39,035 nucleotides of DNA from JBBPXY01 sp038200435 (lineage in GTDB: Bacteria; Actinomycetota; Thermoleophilia; Solirubrobacterales; Solirubrobacteraceae): contig JBBPXY010000084.1 of assembly GCA_038200435.1 (NCBI GenBank), positions 1 through 39,035 on the forward strand, written 5' to 3'. Positions within the stretch are counted from its first letter, which is position 1, and every line of letters begins with the position of its first letter. Below are positions 1-7,247 of this stretch, piece after piece. A model generated the notes under the pieces. That model did no database searches, was not told the origin of the DNA, and saw nothing but the letters and a program-made list of their open reading frames with translations. The position numbers and the translations under genes are program-made.

Positions 1-1
1 C

Positions 2-82
2 AAGCGGCGGATCGTCCAGCGCTTTCTCGAGCTTCGTCAGGCCGATGGTTCGCTCCCGGCCGCGTTTCACTGCGCGGTCTAG
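2..82 (+). CDS. 3' end of an unidentified protein (partial)
   Basis: An open frame enters from the left edge and stops at TAG 80-82, giving 26 residues that end in PAAFHCAV. The stop lies 12 nt before the next start codon, and the ribosome binding site of that gene (GGGGAGCTGAGG) overlaps it, so the two are probably co-transcribed. Composition (basic, then hydrophobic) looks like real coding sequence, but 26 residues are too few to assign a family. Confidence 0.55.
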   Translation, partial: KRRIVQRFLELRQADGSLPAAFHCAV

Positions 83-94
83 GGGAGCTGAGGC

Positions 95-895
95 ATGGCG
101 ATCGGGATCATCACCGGCTCGGGCACCTACGCGCTGCCGGATTTCGACGACGCGGAGCCGGTCGGCCTCGACACGCCGTTTGGCCTCGCGGTGCTGACCC
201 GCGGGCGCTTCGCCGGCCGCGAGGTGCTCCACGTCTCGCGCCACGGGGAGGGCCACGTGCGGCTCTCCAACCACGTCACCTTCAAGGCCAACGTGTGGGC
301 GCTGCGCGAGCTCGGCGCCTCCGCGGTGATCGGCTGCACGGCGTGTGGCGCTGTCGATCCCATGTTCGAGCTCGGCTCGCTCGTGGTCTTCGACGACCTG
401 CATTTTCTCTCCAACCGGCTCCCTGACGGCAGCCTCTGCACGTTCTTCGAGCGGGAAGGCGATCCGCAGCGTGGGCATTGGATCTACGACGGCCCGTACT
501 CGCCGGAGCTGCGCGCCGCCGTGCTCGCGGGAGCGAGCGAGGCGGGTCACCCGGCGCGCGACGGCGGGTGTTACGGCCACGTCGACGGGCCGCGGTTCAA
601 CACGCGCGCCGAGATCCGCGGGCTGGCGGCCTGCGGGGTGAGTGCAGTGAGTCAGACCGGTGGCCCGGAGACCGTCCTCTGCGGTGAGCTCGAGCTGCCG
701 TTCGCCCTGGTCGGGTTCGCCACGGACTACGCAAACGGAGTCACGCCGGGCGACCCGACGCCGGTCGCGGAGCTGATCCGCCTGATGGGCGAGAGCTCGG
801 GCGTGTTCGCGCAGACGCTTGCCGCGGCGCTCCCTCGATTGGACGGCGGGCCTCCCTCGCCGCCGGGGATGGTCTATCGCTTCGAACCTCAGTGA
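95..895 (+). CDS. MTAP/PNP-family nucleoside phosphorylase
   Basis: 266 aa, the usual length for the trimeric MTAP/PNP family, which cleaves purine (5'-deoxy-5'-substituted) nucleosides with phosphate to free base and sugar 1-phosphate in the cytosol. Seen: N-terminal IITGSGTY, phosphate-site SRHGEGH near residue 48, KANVWALRELGA, GPRFNTRAEIR near 168, and TDYANG near 210. Two positions are unusual: the family motif (N/G)M(T/S)TVPE reads SQTGGPE, so the ribose-contacting Met is Gln, and the second Asp of the adenine-recognising TDYD is Ala. Substrate may therefore differ from methylthioadenosine. The start at 95 has a strong purine-rich ribosome binding site. It overlaps the next gene by GTGA, so the two are translationally coupled. 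Annotators may call it mtnP, but the altered pocket makes that uncertain. Confidence 0.85.
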   Translation: MAIGIITGSGTYALPDFDDAEPVGLDTPFGLAVLTRGRFAGREVLHVSRHGEGHVRLSNHVTFKANVWALRELGASAVIGCTACGAVDPMFELGSLVVFDDLHFLSNRLPDGSLCTFFEREGDPQRGHWIYDGPYSPELRAAVLAGASEAGHPARDGGCYGHVDGPRFNTRAEIRGLAACGVSAVSQTGGPETVLCGELELPFALVGFATDYANGVTPGDPTPVAELIRLMGESSGVFAQTLAAALPRLDGGPPSPPGMVYRFEPQ

Positions 896-1542
896 GCGCC
901 GCCGCGCTCGTGATCGCCCGAGCCCCCCGGCCCGGGCAATGCAAGACCCGGCTCGAGCCGCTGCTCGGGCCGGAGGGCTGCGCGCGACTCCAGGCCGGCC
1001 TGGTGCGCCGCGCCGCGAGGTGGGCCGCCGCGGCGGCGCCGGGGGCGGCCTTCGTCGCGTTCGACCCGGTTGATGGAGAGGCCGAGTTGCGCGCGCTCGT
1101 GCCCGAGGGGGTGCGGCTCTTCCCGCAGGTCGAGGGCGATCTCGGCGACCGGCTCGCGGCGGCGATCGACCGTGTCTTTGCCGAGCACGGCGGCCCCGTG
1201 CTGACGATCGGGGTAGATGTGCCCCGGCTCGATGCCGGCCACGCCGCCGCCGCCCTGAGCGACCTGGCCGACGAGTGCGACGTGACGCTGGGGCCGGCGC
1301 TCGACGGCGGCTACTACCTGATCGGATTGCGGGAGCCGCGGCCCTCGTTGTTCGCCCTGCCGACCGAGGCTTGGGGCGGCCCCGACGTGTGGCTTCTGAC
1401 CATCGAAGCTGCTCAGAGCGCCCGTCTGAGCCTCGGCCTGCTCCGCGCCGAGCGCGATCTCGACACGCCCGGCGACGCGCAAGCGCTGCTGGCCGACCCA
1501 GCGCTCCCCGCCGACGTCGCCTCGCTTCTGCGAGCCGCTTGA
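892..1542 (+). CDS. TIGR04282-type (DUF2064) nucleotidyl/glycosyl transferase
   Basis: 216 aa with a GT-A/nucleotidyltransferase fold. Seen: VIARAPRPGQCKTRLEPLLG (residues 6-25), which matches the family signature KxPxPGxxKTRL, then TIGVDVPRL near residue 103 (family usually GTDCP) and LGPALDGGYYLIGL near 133, the second signature. The GTG start overlaps the TGA of the phosphorylase and its own TGA overlaps the next start, making a three-gene coupled unit. From family knowledge, TIGR04282 and TIGR04283 proteins are commonly adjacent and are named arsenosugar-biosynthesis glycosyltransferases in NCBI family models, largely on gene-neighbourhood grounds. The fold also resembles CofC guanylyltransferases, but no coenzyme F420 gene is nearby. 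Confidence 0.82.
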   Translation: MSAAALVIARAPRPGQCKTRLEPLLGPEGCARLQAGLVRRAARWAAAAAPGAAFVAFDPVDGEAELRALVPEGVRLFPQVEGDLGDRLAAAIDRVFAEHGGPVLTIGVDVPRLDAGHAAAALSDLADECDVTLGPALDGGYYLIGLREPRPSLFALPTEAWGGPDVWLLTIEAAQSARLSLGLLRAERDLDTPGDAQALLADPALPADVASLLRAA

Positions 1543-2231
1543 AGGGGCCGCTCGTCTCGGTTGTCGTACCCGTCCTCGACGAGGCCTCGACAGTTGGCGA
1601 AGCGCTTGATCGGCTCGCCGACTTACCGGGCCGATTCGAGGTGATCGTGGTCGACGGCGGATCGCGCGATGGCACCGCGGAACTCGCCGAGGAGCACCCG
1701 TTGCGCCCACACGTGCTACGCATCGGGCGCGGGCGTGCGCGTCAGCAGAACGCCGGGGCCGCGGCGGCCAGGGGTGAGCTGCTCGTCTTCCTGCACTCCG
1801 ACACGCGCCTGCCGCCTGATGCCTATGCGTCGCTCGCCGAGGCTTTGTGCGACCGCGGCCTGCTCGGCGGCAACTTCGACTTGCGCTTCGATGGCGATGA
1901 CCGGTTCGCGCACGTGCTCGGGCGTTGGTACGCGGTGCAGCGCCGACTCGGTGTCTACTACGGCGACTCCGTGTTGTGGACGCGGACGGCGACGTTCTCT
2001 GCGCTCGGCGGCTTCCGCCCGCTCGAGATCATGGAGGACTACGAGTTCGTCCGGCGACTCGAGCGGCTGGGCCGCACGGCGTGCCTGCCCGGTCCGGTCA
2101 TCACGTCGGGCCGCCGTTGGCGAGCACTCGGCGTCGGCCGCACCGTTATCTCCTGGGTCGTTATCCGTTGGCTGTGGCTGGCGGGGGTGCCGGACCGGCG
2201 CCTGGCGCGCCTTTACCGGCAGGTGCGCTGA
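1539..2231 (+). CDS. TIGR04283-type family 2 glycosyltransferase
   Basis: 230 aa if started at TTG 1539, which overlaps the upstream TGA (TTGA). Longer upstream frames would run through the preceding gene and are not credible. Seen: SVVVPVLDEASTV (GT2 N-terminus), VIVVDGGSRDGT, LLVFLHSDTRLP (donor/metal site), GVYYGDSVLWTR, GGFRPLEIMEDYEFVRRLERLGR and the C-terminal TSGRRW motif, followed by a hydrophobic segment ending in WLWLAGVP. These motifs and the length fit TIGR04283, the usual partner of TIGR04282. The MED triad is likely catalytic by family analogy. The gene ends 1 nt before the convergent tRNA-Gln. The sugar acceptor is unknown. Confidence 0.85.
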   Translation: MKGPLVSVVVPVLDEASTVGEALDRLADLPGRFEVIVVDGGSRDGTAELAEEHPLRPHVLRIGRGRARQQNAGAAAARGELLVFLHSDTRLPPDAYASLAEALCDRGLLGGNFDLRFDGDDRFAHVLGRWYAVQRRLGVYYGDSVLWTRTATFSALGGFRPLEIMEDYEFVRRLERLGRTACLPGPVITSGRRWRALGVGRTVISWVVIRWLWLAGVPDRRLARLYRQVR

Positions 2232-2232
2232 G

Positions 2233-2303
2233 CTGGGGAGCCAGGATTCGAACCTGGACAACGAACTCCAAAGGTTCGCGTGCTGCCGTTACACCACTCC
2301 CCA
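2233..2303 (-). tRNA. tRNA-Gln (anticodon UUG)
   Basis: Reading the minus strand, acceptor TGGGGAG pairs with CTCCCCA. The anticodon arm is CGAAC-CTTTGGA-GTTCG with anticodon TTG, and the T-arm holds GGTTCGAATCC. The discriminator base is G and CCA is not encoded. A TAGATT -10 box lies 10 nt before the mature 5' end (2314-2319). It is convergent with the glycosyltransferase, whose stop codon is 1 nt away. Confidence 0.95.
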
Positions 2304-2313
2304 ATTGCCAGCG

Positions 2314-2319
2314 AATCTA
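2314..2319 (-). promoter_or_regulatory. -10 box of tRNA-Gln
   Basis: TAGATT on the minus strand, 10 nt upstream of the mature tRNA 5' end, so the precursor would have almost no leader. No convincing -35 was seen. Confidence 0.55.
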
Positions 2320-2387
2320 TCGAGCCGAGTGACGATTTGCGGTCACTATGTGGCCGGATTTCGACGCTCGACCTCGACGACTTGTCC

Positions 2388-2430
2388 AGTGTCGAGTTGA
2401 CCTCGCATACGGTAGGTAACTCGACACTCG
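2388..2430. repeat. 43-bp palindromic intergenic element, copy A
   Basis: Perfect 11-bp arms AGTGTCGAGTT and AACTCGACACT enclose an asymmetric core containing CGCATACGGT. Copy B at 17375-17417 matches 34 of 43 positions when one copy is reverse-complemented, including the arms and the ten-base core ACCGTATGCG. On the same strand the two copies share 15 bases (AGTGTCGAGTTGACC) with inverted cores. It ends 12 nt before the glmU -10 box. No matching copy was noticed inside genes. Confidence 0.8.
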
Positions 2431-2442
2431 CCCCACCGGGGC

Positions 2443-2448
2443 TAGCAT
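2443..2448 (+). promoter_or_regulatory. -10 box of glmU
   Basis: TAGCAT, 7 nt before the ATG at 2456. Transcription would start at or next to the start codon, so the mRNA is probably leaderless; there is no ribosome binding site. Confidence 0.6.
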
Positions 2449-2455
2449 CCGCGCC

Positions 2456-3832
2456 ATGACCGGACCCGTCGTCGTGATCATCGCCGCCGGGCGCGGTACT
2501 CGCATGCGCTCCGCCCTGCCGAAGGTCCTTCACCCCGTCTGCGGGCGGCCGATGATCCTGTGGCCGATCGCTGCCGCGCGGGCCGCCGGGGCCGGGCGGA
2601 TCGTGGTGGTCGACGGTCCCGATCGTGCGCTCGAGCCCGTGCTCCCCGACGACGTCGAGATCGTCGTGCAGGCCGAGGCACTCGGCACGGGCGATGCCGT
2701 GCGTGCGGCCGTGCCCGCTTTCGATTCCAACGCGCCCGTCGTGATCCTCTCCGGAGACGTCCCCCTCATAACCGCCGAGGCGATCCGCGAGCTCTCGGCG
2801 GCGCACGAAGCGGCGAAAGCCGGCGCGACGCTCGTGAGCGTGCGCCTCGAAGACCCGACCGCATACGGGCGGGTGGTCCGCGGCGCGGACGGGACGGTCG
2901 AACGGATCGTCGAGACCAAGGCCGGAGGCGACGCGAATGCCAAAGAGCTCGCCCTCGATGAGGTCAACGCCGGCATCTACGCCTTCGACGCCGATGCGCT
3001 CGCGTCCGCGCTCGGCGACTTGCGCTCCGACAACGCCCAGCGGGAGTACTACCTGCCCGACGTGCTGCCCCTCCTACGCGATCAGGGCCGCACCGTTGCC
3101 GCCCTCGAGATCGCCGACCCGGACGGTGCACGCGGCGTGAACGACCGCGTCGACCTTGCCACCGTCACTGCCCTGGCCCGTCGTCGCATCCAGGAAGAGC
3201 ACATGCGCGCGGGCGTGACCTTCCTCGATCCCTCATCCACCCAGGTCGACGCCGAAGTCGAGATCGGCCAGGACACCGTCGTCGGGCCGGGGTCGAGCCT
3301 TCTCGGAAACACGCACGTTGGCGCGGACACCCGCGTTGGACCGCTCACCACCGTCATCGACTCCGCGATCGGTGACGGTGCGAGCGTCGTCCACTCCTAC
3401 CTCGACTCCGCTCAGGTGGGCGACCGCGTGAGCGTCGGCCCCTTCGCCTATCTGCGGCCCGGCACCGTGCTGCGACGCGGCGCCAAGGCCGGCACGTTCG
3501 TTGAGATCAAGAACTCCGACATCGGCGAGGGCGCGAAGATCCCACACCTCTCCTACATCGGCGATACAGACGTGGGGGAGAACTCCAACCTCGGCGCCGG
3601 GACGATCACGGCGAACTACGACGGTCGCGCCAAGCACCGCACGACGATCGGCGCGCGGGTGCGGGGAGGCGTCGACACGGCGTTCGTCGCGCCGGTCACA
3701 GTGGGGGACGACGCGTACACCGCTGCCGGTTCGGTTATCACCGAAGACGTTCCCCCCGGCGCCCTCGGTGTTGCCCGCGAGAAGCAGCGCAACGTGCCGG
3801 ATTACGCAGCGCGCCGGACCCGTTCCGAGTAG
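2456..3832 (+). CDS. glmU: Bifunctional UDP-GlcNAc pyrophosphorylase / GlcN-1-P acetyltransferase
   Basis: 458 aa, full length. The N-terminal uridyltransferase domain (about 1-230) shows IIAAGRGTRM then PKVLHPVCGRPM, the nucleotide-binding signature, and SGDVPLI. The C-terminal half (about 250-455) is a left-handed parallel beta-helix of hexapeptide repeats carrying KAGTFVEIKNSDIG, HLSYIGD and ITANYDG, the acetyl-CoA and GlcN-1-P site motifs. It makes UDP-GlcNAc for peptidoglycan in the cytosol. The gene starts behind a TAGCAT box without ribosome binding site and is followed by prs, the conserved actinobacterial pair. Nothing is missing. Confidence 0.97.
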   Translation: MTGPVVVIIAAGRGTRMRSALPKVLHPVCGRPMILWPIAAARAAGAGRIVVVDGPDRALEPVLPDDVEIVVQAEALGTGDAVRAAVPAFDSNAPVVILSGDVPLITAEAIRELSAAHEAAKAGATLVSVRLEDPTAYGRVVRGADGTVERIVETKAGGDANAKELALDEVNAGIYAFDADALASALGDLRSDNAQREYYLPDVLPLLRDQGRTVAALEIADPDGARGVNDRVDLATVTALARRRIQEEHMRAGVTFLDPSSTQVDAEVEIGQDTVVGPGSSLLGNTHVGADTRVGPLTTVIDSAIGDGASVVHSYLDSAQVGDRVSVGPFAYLRPGTVLRRGAKAGTFVEIKNSDIGEGAKIPHLSYIGDTDVGENSNLGAGTITANYDGRAKHRTTIGARVRGGVDTAFVAPVTVGDDAYTAAGSVITEDVPPGALGVAREKQRNVPDYAARRTRSE

Positions 3833-3853
3833 CGCTCCGTCCCACGGCGTGCG

Positions 3854-3859
3854 TAGACT
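3854..3859 (+). promoter_or_regulatory. -10 box of prs
   Basis: TAGACT, 10 nt upstream of ATG 3870. It supports the 5'-most start of prs and a leaderless transcript. Confidence 0.55.
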
Positions 3860-3869
3860 CGCTTCTGCG

Positions 3870-4889
3870 ATGAGCGTCCTGCGCGAACCGAGCCTGCGGA
3901 GCTCGATCGAGACGGGCTACGACAAGCGAATGATGCTCTTCTCGGGGCGTGCGAACCCGGAGCTCGCCGCTCGGATCGGCGACAAGCTCGGGATCGAGCT
4001 TGGTGGGGTCACGCTGAAGACATTCTCCAACGGGGAGGTCTACTGCCGCTACGAGGAATCGATCCGCGGCGCCGACGTCTTCATCGTCCAGCCCACCTGT
4101 GGCAATCCCGACACGGGCATCACGGCCAACGATGCGCTCATGGAGCTGCTCGTGATGGTCGACGCAGCGGTCGGCGGCTCGGCCCACCGGGTGGTGGCGG
4201 TCGTCCCCTGGTACGGCTACTCCCGGCAGGACAAGAAGTCCGCTCCCCGCGAGCCGATCACGGCACGGCTCGTGGCTCGCCTGCTCGAGGCCGCCGGCAT
4301 CGACCGCATCCTCACGATGGATCTCCACTCCGGCCAGATTCAGGGCTTCTTCAACCAGCCGCCCGACCACATGACCGCGCTCTTCATGCTCACGCAGTAC
4401 TTCGCCGACCAGGGTCTTGAGGATCTCGTGGTCGTCGCTCCGGATGCCGGCCGCGTGAAGCTGAACAAGAAGTTCGCCTCGAAGATCGGCGCCGATCTGG
4501 CCATCCTCAACAAGGAGCGCCCGGCCCAGCAGGTCGCGGAGATCGGCTACGTCATCGGCGACGTGAAGGGCAAGACCGCGCTGATCGTCGACGACATCAT
4601 CGACACTGCCGGCACCCTGAAGGCGGCGGCCCAGACCGTGCTCGACGCGGGGGCCACCACAGTCCACGCGGCCGCCACCCACGCGGTCTTCTCCGGCAAC
4701 GCCTGGGAGAACCTCGCATCGTCCGGCTTCGAGCAGATCGTCGTCACCGACACGATTCCCCTGCGCGCGGGTGCGCCCGACAACGTGCGCGTGCTCTCGT
4801 GCGCAGAGCTCCTCACCAACTCGATCCGCCAGATCTTCACCGACGGTTCCGTCAGCGAGGTCTTCGGCGGCGAGAACCAACTCTTCTAG
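3870..4889 (+). CDS. prs: Ribose-phosphate pyrophosphokinase
   Basis: 339 aa from ATG 3870. It makes PRPP from ribose 5-phosphate and ATP for nucleotide, histidine and tryptophan synthesis. Seen: LFSGRANPELA, FSNGEVYCRYEES, DLHSGQIQGFFNQPPDHM (the DLH metal/substrate motif), VVAPDAGRVKLNKKFA and the PRPP loop LIVDDIIDTAGTL. ATG 3930 or 3933 would give the more usual length of about 319 aa. The first start is preferred because a TAGACT box sits 10 nt before it and no ribosome binding site precedes 3930. This adds a 20-residue N-terminal extension outside the family core. It lies 37 nt after glmU. Confidence 0.96.
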   Translation: MSVLREPSLRSSIETGYDKRMMLFSGRANPELAARIGDKLGIELGGVTLKTFSNGEVYCRYEESIRGADVFIVQPTCGNPDTGITANDALMELLVMVDAAVGGSAHRVVAVVPWYGYSRQDKKSAPREPITARLVARLLEAAGIDRILTMDLHSGQIQGFFNQPPDHMTALFMLTQYFADQGLEDLVVVAPDAGRVKLNKKFASKIGADLAILNKERPAQQVAEIGYVIGDVKGKTALIVDDIIDTAGTLKAAAQTVLDAGATTVHAAATHAVFSGNAWENLASSGFEQIVVTDTIPLRAGAPDNVRVLSCAELLTNSIRQIFTDGSVSEVFGGENQLF

Positions 4890-4904
4890 TAGGAACTGAG
4901 CTGG

Positions 4905-5231
4905 ATGGCGTCGTCGAGCGGCGCGGCCCGACTGATGGAACTACTCGGGCTCACCGACGAGGAGCTATGCACGGCGCTTGACGCCGATCCGCTGATGGTC
5001 GTCTCGGGCCAGCTCGATCACAAGGCCGAGATACCGATCTTGCTCGACCTGCTCGCTGAGGCGGAGGAGCGCGCCGGGGCCGCCACGCTGCGACGCTGGG
5101 TGCGGTCGACCGGTCCGTCGGGACGGCCGCTCGACCATCTGCTGCAACGCGACTTTGCGCGCTTCGAAGACGCGCTCAGCTCACTCGCCGACCGCGGGTT
5201 CGTCCTGCGCGGGGGCGGCTTGGATCCCTGA
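4905..5231 (+). CDS. Small conserved protein, possibly DUF2384/MbcA-like
   Basis: 108 aa, mostly helical and soluble. The segment LMELLGLTDEELCTALDADP resembles a helix-turn-helix-like start, and TLRRWVRSTGPSGRPLDHLL followed by RFEDALSSLADRGFV resembles the toxin-binding C-terminus of Xre/MbcA/ParS antitoxins (pattern LRRW...GxPxxxL). The match is by eye and weak. No RES or other toxin gene is adjacent, so an orphan regulatory or structural protein is as likely. It lies 15 nt after prs with a modest AGGAACTGAG ribosome binding site, which suggests cotranscription with prs. Confidence 0.65.
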   Translation: MASSSGAARLMELLGLTDEELCTALDADPLMVVSGQLDHKAEIPILLDLLAEAEERAGAATLRRWVRSTGPSGRPLDHLLQRDFARFEDALSSLADRGFVLRGGGLDP

Positions 5232-5241
5232 TTCGGAGGAG

Positions 5242-5517
5242 CTACTCAACGTCGGGCCGCTTGGGCCCGGGCCACGTGCCCGTGAGCGACTCGAAGCCCT
5301 TCGCGCCCGCGCGATTCACGGCTGCCTTCGTCACCTTGAACGTGACGCCCTCGACCGCCGCGGAGCTCAGGACCTTCGGCCATGAGGTCTCTTCCGTCGT
5401 TGGCTTGGGTGGCTCTTCCTTGTCGATCAGCCCCCAGATCTGCTCGAAGATCTTCTTGGCGATCTGACCGGCGATGAGCGAGACGATGATGCCGAACGGC
5501 TTGTAGAGAAGCTTCAC
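5242..5517 (-). CDS. DUF4235 small membrane protein
   Basis: 91 aa from GTG 5517. Seen: N-terminal VKLLYKPFGIIVSLIAGQIA, a hydrophobic segment that is probably membrane-inserted, then EEPPKPTTEETSWPKVLSSA and VNRAGAKGFESLTGTWPG, which fit the DUF4235 pattern (membrane helix, PPxP linker, VxRAGAK, WPG end). Function unknown; the family is common in Actinobacteria. The longer frame upstream to 5781 crosses the divergent gene and is rejected because a TAGATA -10 box lies 11 nt before the GTG. It converges with the gene ending at 5231. Confidence 0.8.
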   Translation of the reverse strand: MKLLYKPFGIIVSLIAGQIAKKIFEQIWGLIDKEEPPKPTTEETSWPKVLSSAAVEGVTFKVTKAAVNRAGAKGFESLTGTWPGPKRPDVE

Positions 5518-5528
5518 GCGGGCGAGCG

Positions 5529-5534
5529 TATCTA
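5529..5534 (-). promoter_or_regulatory. -10 box of the DUF4235 gene
   Basis: TAGATA on the minus strand, 11 nt before GTG 5517. It fixes the start of the small membrane protein and predicts a leaderless transcript. Confidence 0.5.
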
Positions 5535-5617
5535 AATGTGCGCGCGGGCAACCCCCTCGCGCCGGTCCGTCGGTAACACTCCTTGCCCGAGCAGCCGATA
5601 ACTCGCAGAGAGGGATC

Positions 5618-6346
5618 GTGACCGAGCAACCAAGACGCCGCGAGGACGACGCAGCAGAAGCGCTGCTCCGCAGCGCGCTGCTCGACTCGACCGGTTCGGC
5701 TTCGGTGTCGCTCGCGATCGACGGCCTGCCCGTGAGCGACGACGTCACCGTGATCTTCCACGGCCGCCGCGACCTCGGCACCGTGCAGACCTACGTAGCG
5801 CGCGGGCATCTCGGCGCGGGCGATGCTGTCGGGGCGGGCGATCTGCTCCGCGTCCCTTGCGATCTCGACCTGGCCGGAGCCGAGGACCGGGAGGAAGCCG
5901 AGCGCCTGTACCTCGCGCAGGCCTCTGCCCTGCGCGATGCCCTAGTCGGGGCCGACACGGTCCTCTCGGTCTGGCGCGAGCCTCTGGAAGCGGCGGCTGG
6001 CGGCACCGTCACGGTGCAGCACTCCACCCGGCTCGATGTCTCCCTGCCGGCTCACCGGCTCCTTCCGGTCGCGCTCGTCGCGCCGGAGCGCCACCTGGTC
6101 GTCGCCCCTGTCTGCAGCGCCCGCACGCTTGCCGAGGGCCGTCCGCCCATGGGGATCGCCTGCGTCCAGCAGGACTGCGTGCAGATCTACCCGCTCCCGG
6201 ACGACCCCGAGCGCTGCCTGGACGACTTCGGGGCTCGCGCCGCAGATCACGCCCGGCGCCTCGCCGACCGCCTCACCCATCAGGAGGCTTCGGTTGAACG
6301 CTTCCTCGAGCTGAGCGCCGAAGAGCCGCCCGCCTCGCCCGCGTAG
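5618..6346 (+). CDS. Hypothetical protein
   Basis: 242 aa from GTG 5618 with GAGAGGGA as ribosome binding site. Family not recognised. The protein is soluble, with no signal peptide or membrane helix. The first third (ASVSLAIDGLPVSDDVTVIFHGRRDLG) looks like beta strands; the middle has EEAERLYLAQASALRDALVGADTV in three short helices. A later segment carries GIACVQQDCVQIYPLPDDP with two cysteines five residues apart, followed by a helical C-terminus. It is divergent from the DUF4235 gene across 100 bp. Codon use matches its neighbours, so it is a genuine lineage gene. Confidence 0.7.
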   Translation: MTEQPRRREDDAAEALLRSALLDSTGSASVSLAIDGLPVSDDVTVIFHGRRDLGTVQTYVARGHLGAGDAVGAGDLLRVPCDLDLAGAEDREEAERLYLAQASALRDALVGADTVLSVWREPLEAAAGGTVTVQHSTRLDVSLPAHRLLPVALVAPERHLVVAPVCSARTLAEGRPPMGIACVQQDCVQIYPLPDDPERCLDDFGARAADHARRLADRLTHQEASVERFLELSAEEPPASPA

Positions 6347-6374
6347 CGTGGACTGCGCGCGAGCGCATGCAACG

Positions 6375-6857
6375 ATGGCGCGCGCTGTGTCCAGACGCCG
6401 CCGCCTACTGCTCCTCGCCTCCGCTGTCGTGGTGTTCGCGCTGATCAGTGCGTTGCTCGCCCGGGTGCTGAGCGCGAACACCGCCGAACGCGATGCGGTG
6501 GTGCAGGTGCTGAACGCCCAGGTGCGCGGCGACGTGAGCGCCGTGCGCCGCCAGATCTCGGGGTGCGCGGCTGGCTCGCCGTGCGAGACGCACCTGAACG
6601 AGGTGATCGCCCGTGTGCGGCGCCCCGGACGCGTTCTGGTGCTGAGCTACGAGCCCGCGAGTGGCTTCTCGCTCGGCGGCACCGCAGGCATCGCCCGGGT
6701 GGCGTGGCGCACGGACACCCAGGTCAAGCCGGTCGTCCAATGCGTGTCGGTGCGGCGCACGGGCAATCCGGTCGGCGGCCTCGGTATCGAGCTGACCGCC
6801 CTCTCGGCGCCGATCGGCAACGAGACGAGCTGCCCGGGCAAGTCGGAGGCGCTTTAG
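6375..6857 (+). CDS. Membrane-anchored hypothetical protein
   Basis: 160 aa from ATG 6375; an alternative GTG at 6348 adds nine residues. The N-terminus is a basic stretch (SRRRR) followed by one hydrophobic helix (about residues 9-30), then an extracytoplasmic domain of about 130 residues with helix, beta strands and three cysteines (GCAAGSPCET and ETSCPG), plausibly a disulfide. No family recognised. It lies 28 nt after the preceding gene and may be co-transcribed with it. It converges with the minus-strand gene ending at 6859, with a 1-nt gap. Confidence 0.65.
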   Translation: MARAVSRRRRLLLLASAVVVFALISALLARVLSANTAERDAVVQVLNAQVRGDVSAVRRQISGCAAGSPCETHLNEVIARVRRPGRVLVLSYEPASGFSLGGTAGIARVAWRTDTQVKPVVQCVSVRRTGNPVGGLGIELTALSAPIGNETSCPGKSEAL

Positions 6858-6858
6858 A

Positions 6859-7191
6859 TCAGTCTCTGACAGGCGTGCGCTCGGGCGCCGGCTCGCGGGC
6901 CGGCCGGCGTACGCGTCCAGGCCGCAGGTCGGACAACCGCTCGGGGCCGCGCAGGCGCACGGCCGCGGGCTGCGCGTCGGGCAGCGGGAGTCCGCCGCCG
7001 CGCGGATCGGTCGGTGCCGGCGGGCGCCGCCGCAGGTTGCCGCCGCCGTCATCACCGTCGTCGGACTCTCGGCGGGTGGCCTCACGGTCACCGCGCAGAA
7101 CCGGCAGGAGGAGCACCACCGCAAGGGCCAATCCGGCGACGTGAATGGCCGCCGCCAGCAGTACAAGCTCACCCGATCCCGCCACCAGCAT
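6859..7191 (-). CDS. Small single-helix membrane protein
   Basis: 110 aa from ATG 7191. Residues 8-32 form one hydrophobic helix (LVLLAAAIHVAGLALAVVLLLP). The rest is polar, Pro/Arg/Asp-rich and probably disordered (DDGDDGGG, RRRPPAPTDP). No family recognised. A start at 7236 would add 15 residues and overlap the rplY promoter, so the internal ATG is preferred. The compositional bias means part of the tail could be non-functional. It is divergent from rplY. Confidence 0.5.
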   Translation of the reverse strand: MLVAGSGELVLLAAAIHVAGLALAVVLLLPVLRGDREATRRESDDGDDGGGNLRRRPPAPTDPRGGGLPLPDAQPAAVRLRGPERLSDLRPGRVRRPAREPAPERTPVRD

Positions 7192-7230
7192 GAGAGTAGA
7201 CCACCCGGGCCGGGCATGGAACCCTTTCGC

Positions 7231-7236
7231 TAGCAT
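7231..7236 (+). promoter_or_regulatory. -10 box of rplY
   Basis: TAGCAT, 11 nt before ATG 7248, the same hexamer as before glmU and the PpiC gene. Leaderless or near-leaderless transcript. Confidence 0.55.
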
Positions 7237-7247
7237 CGGCGCCGTCC

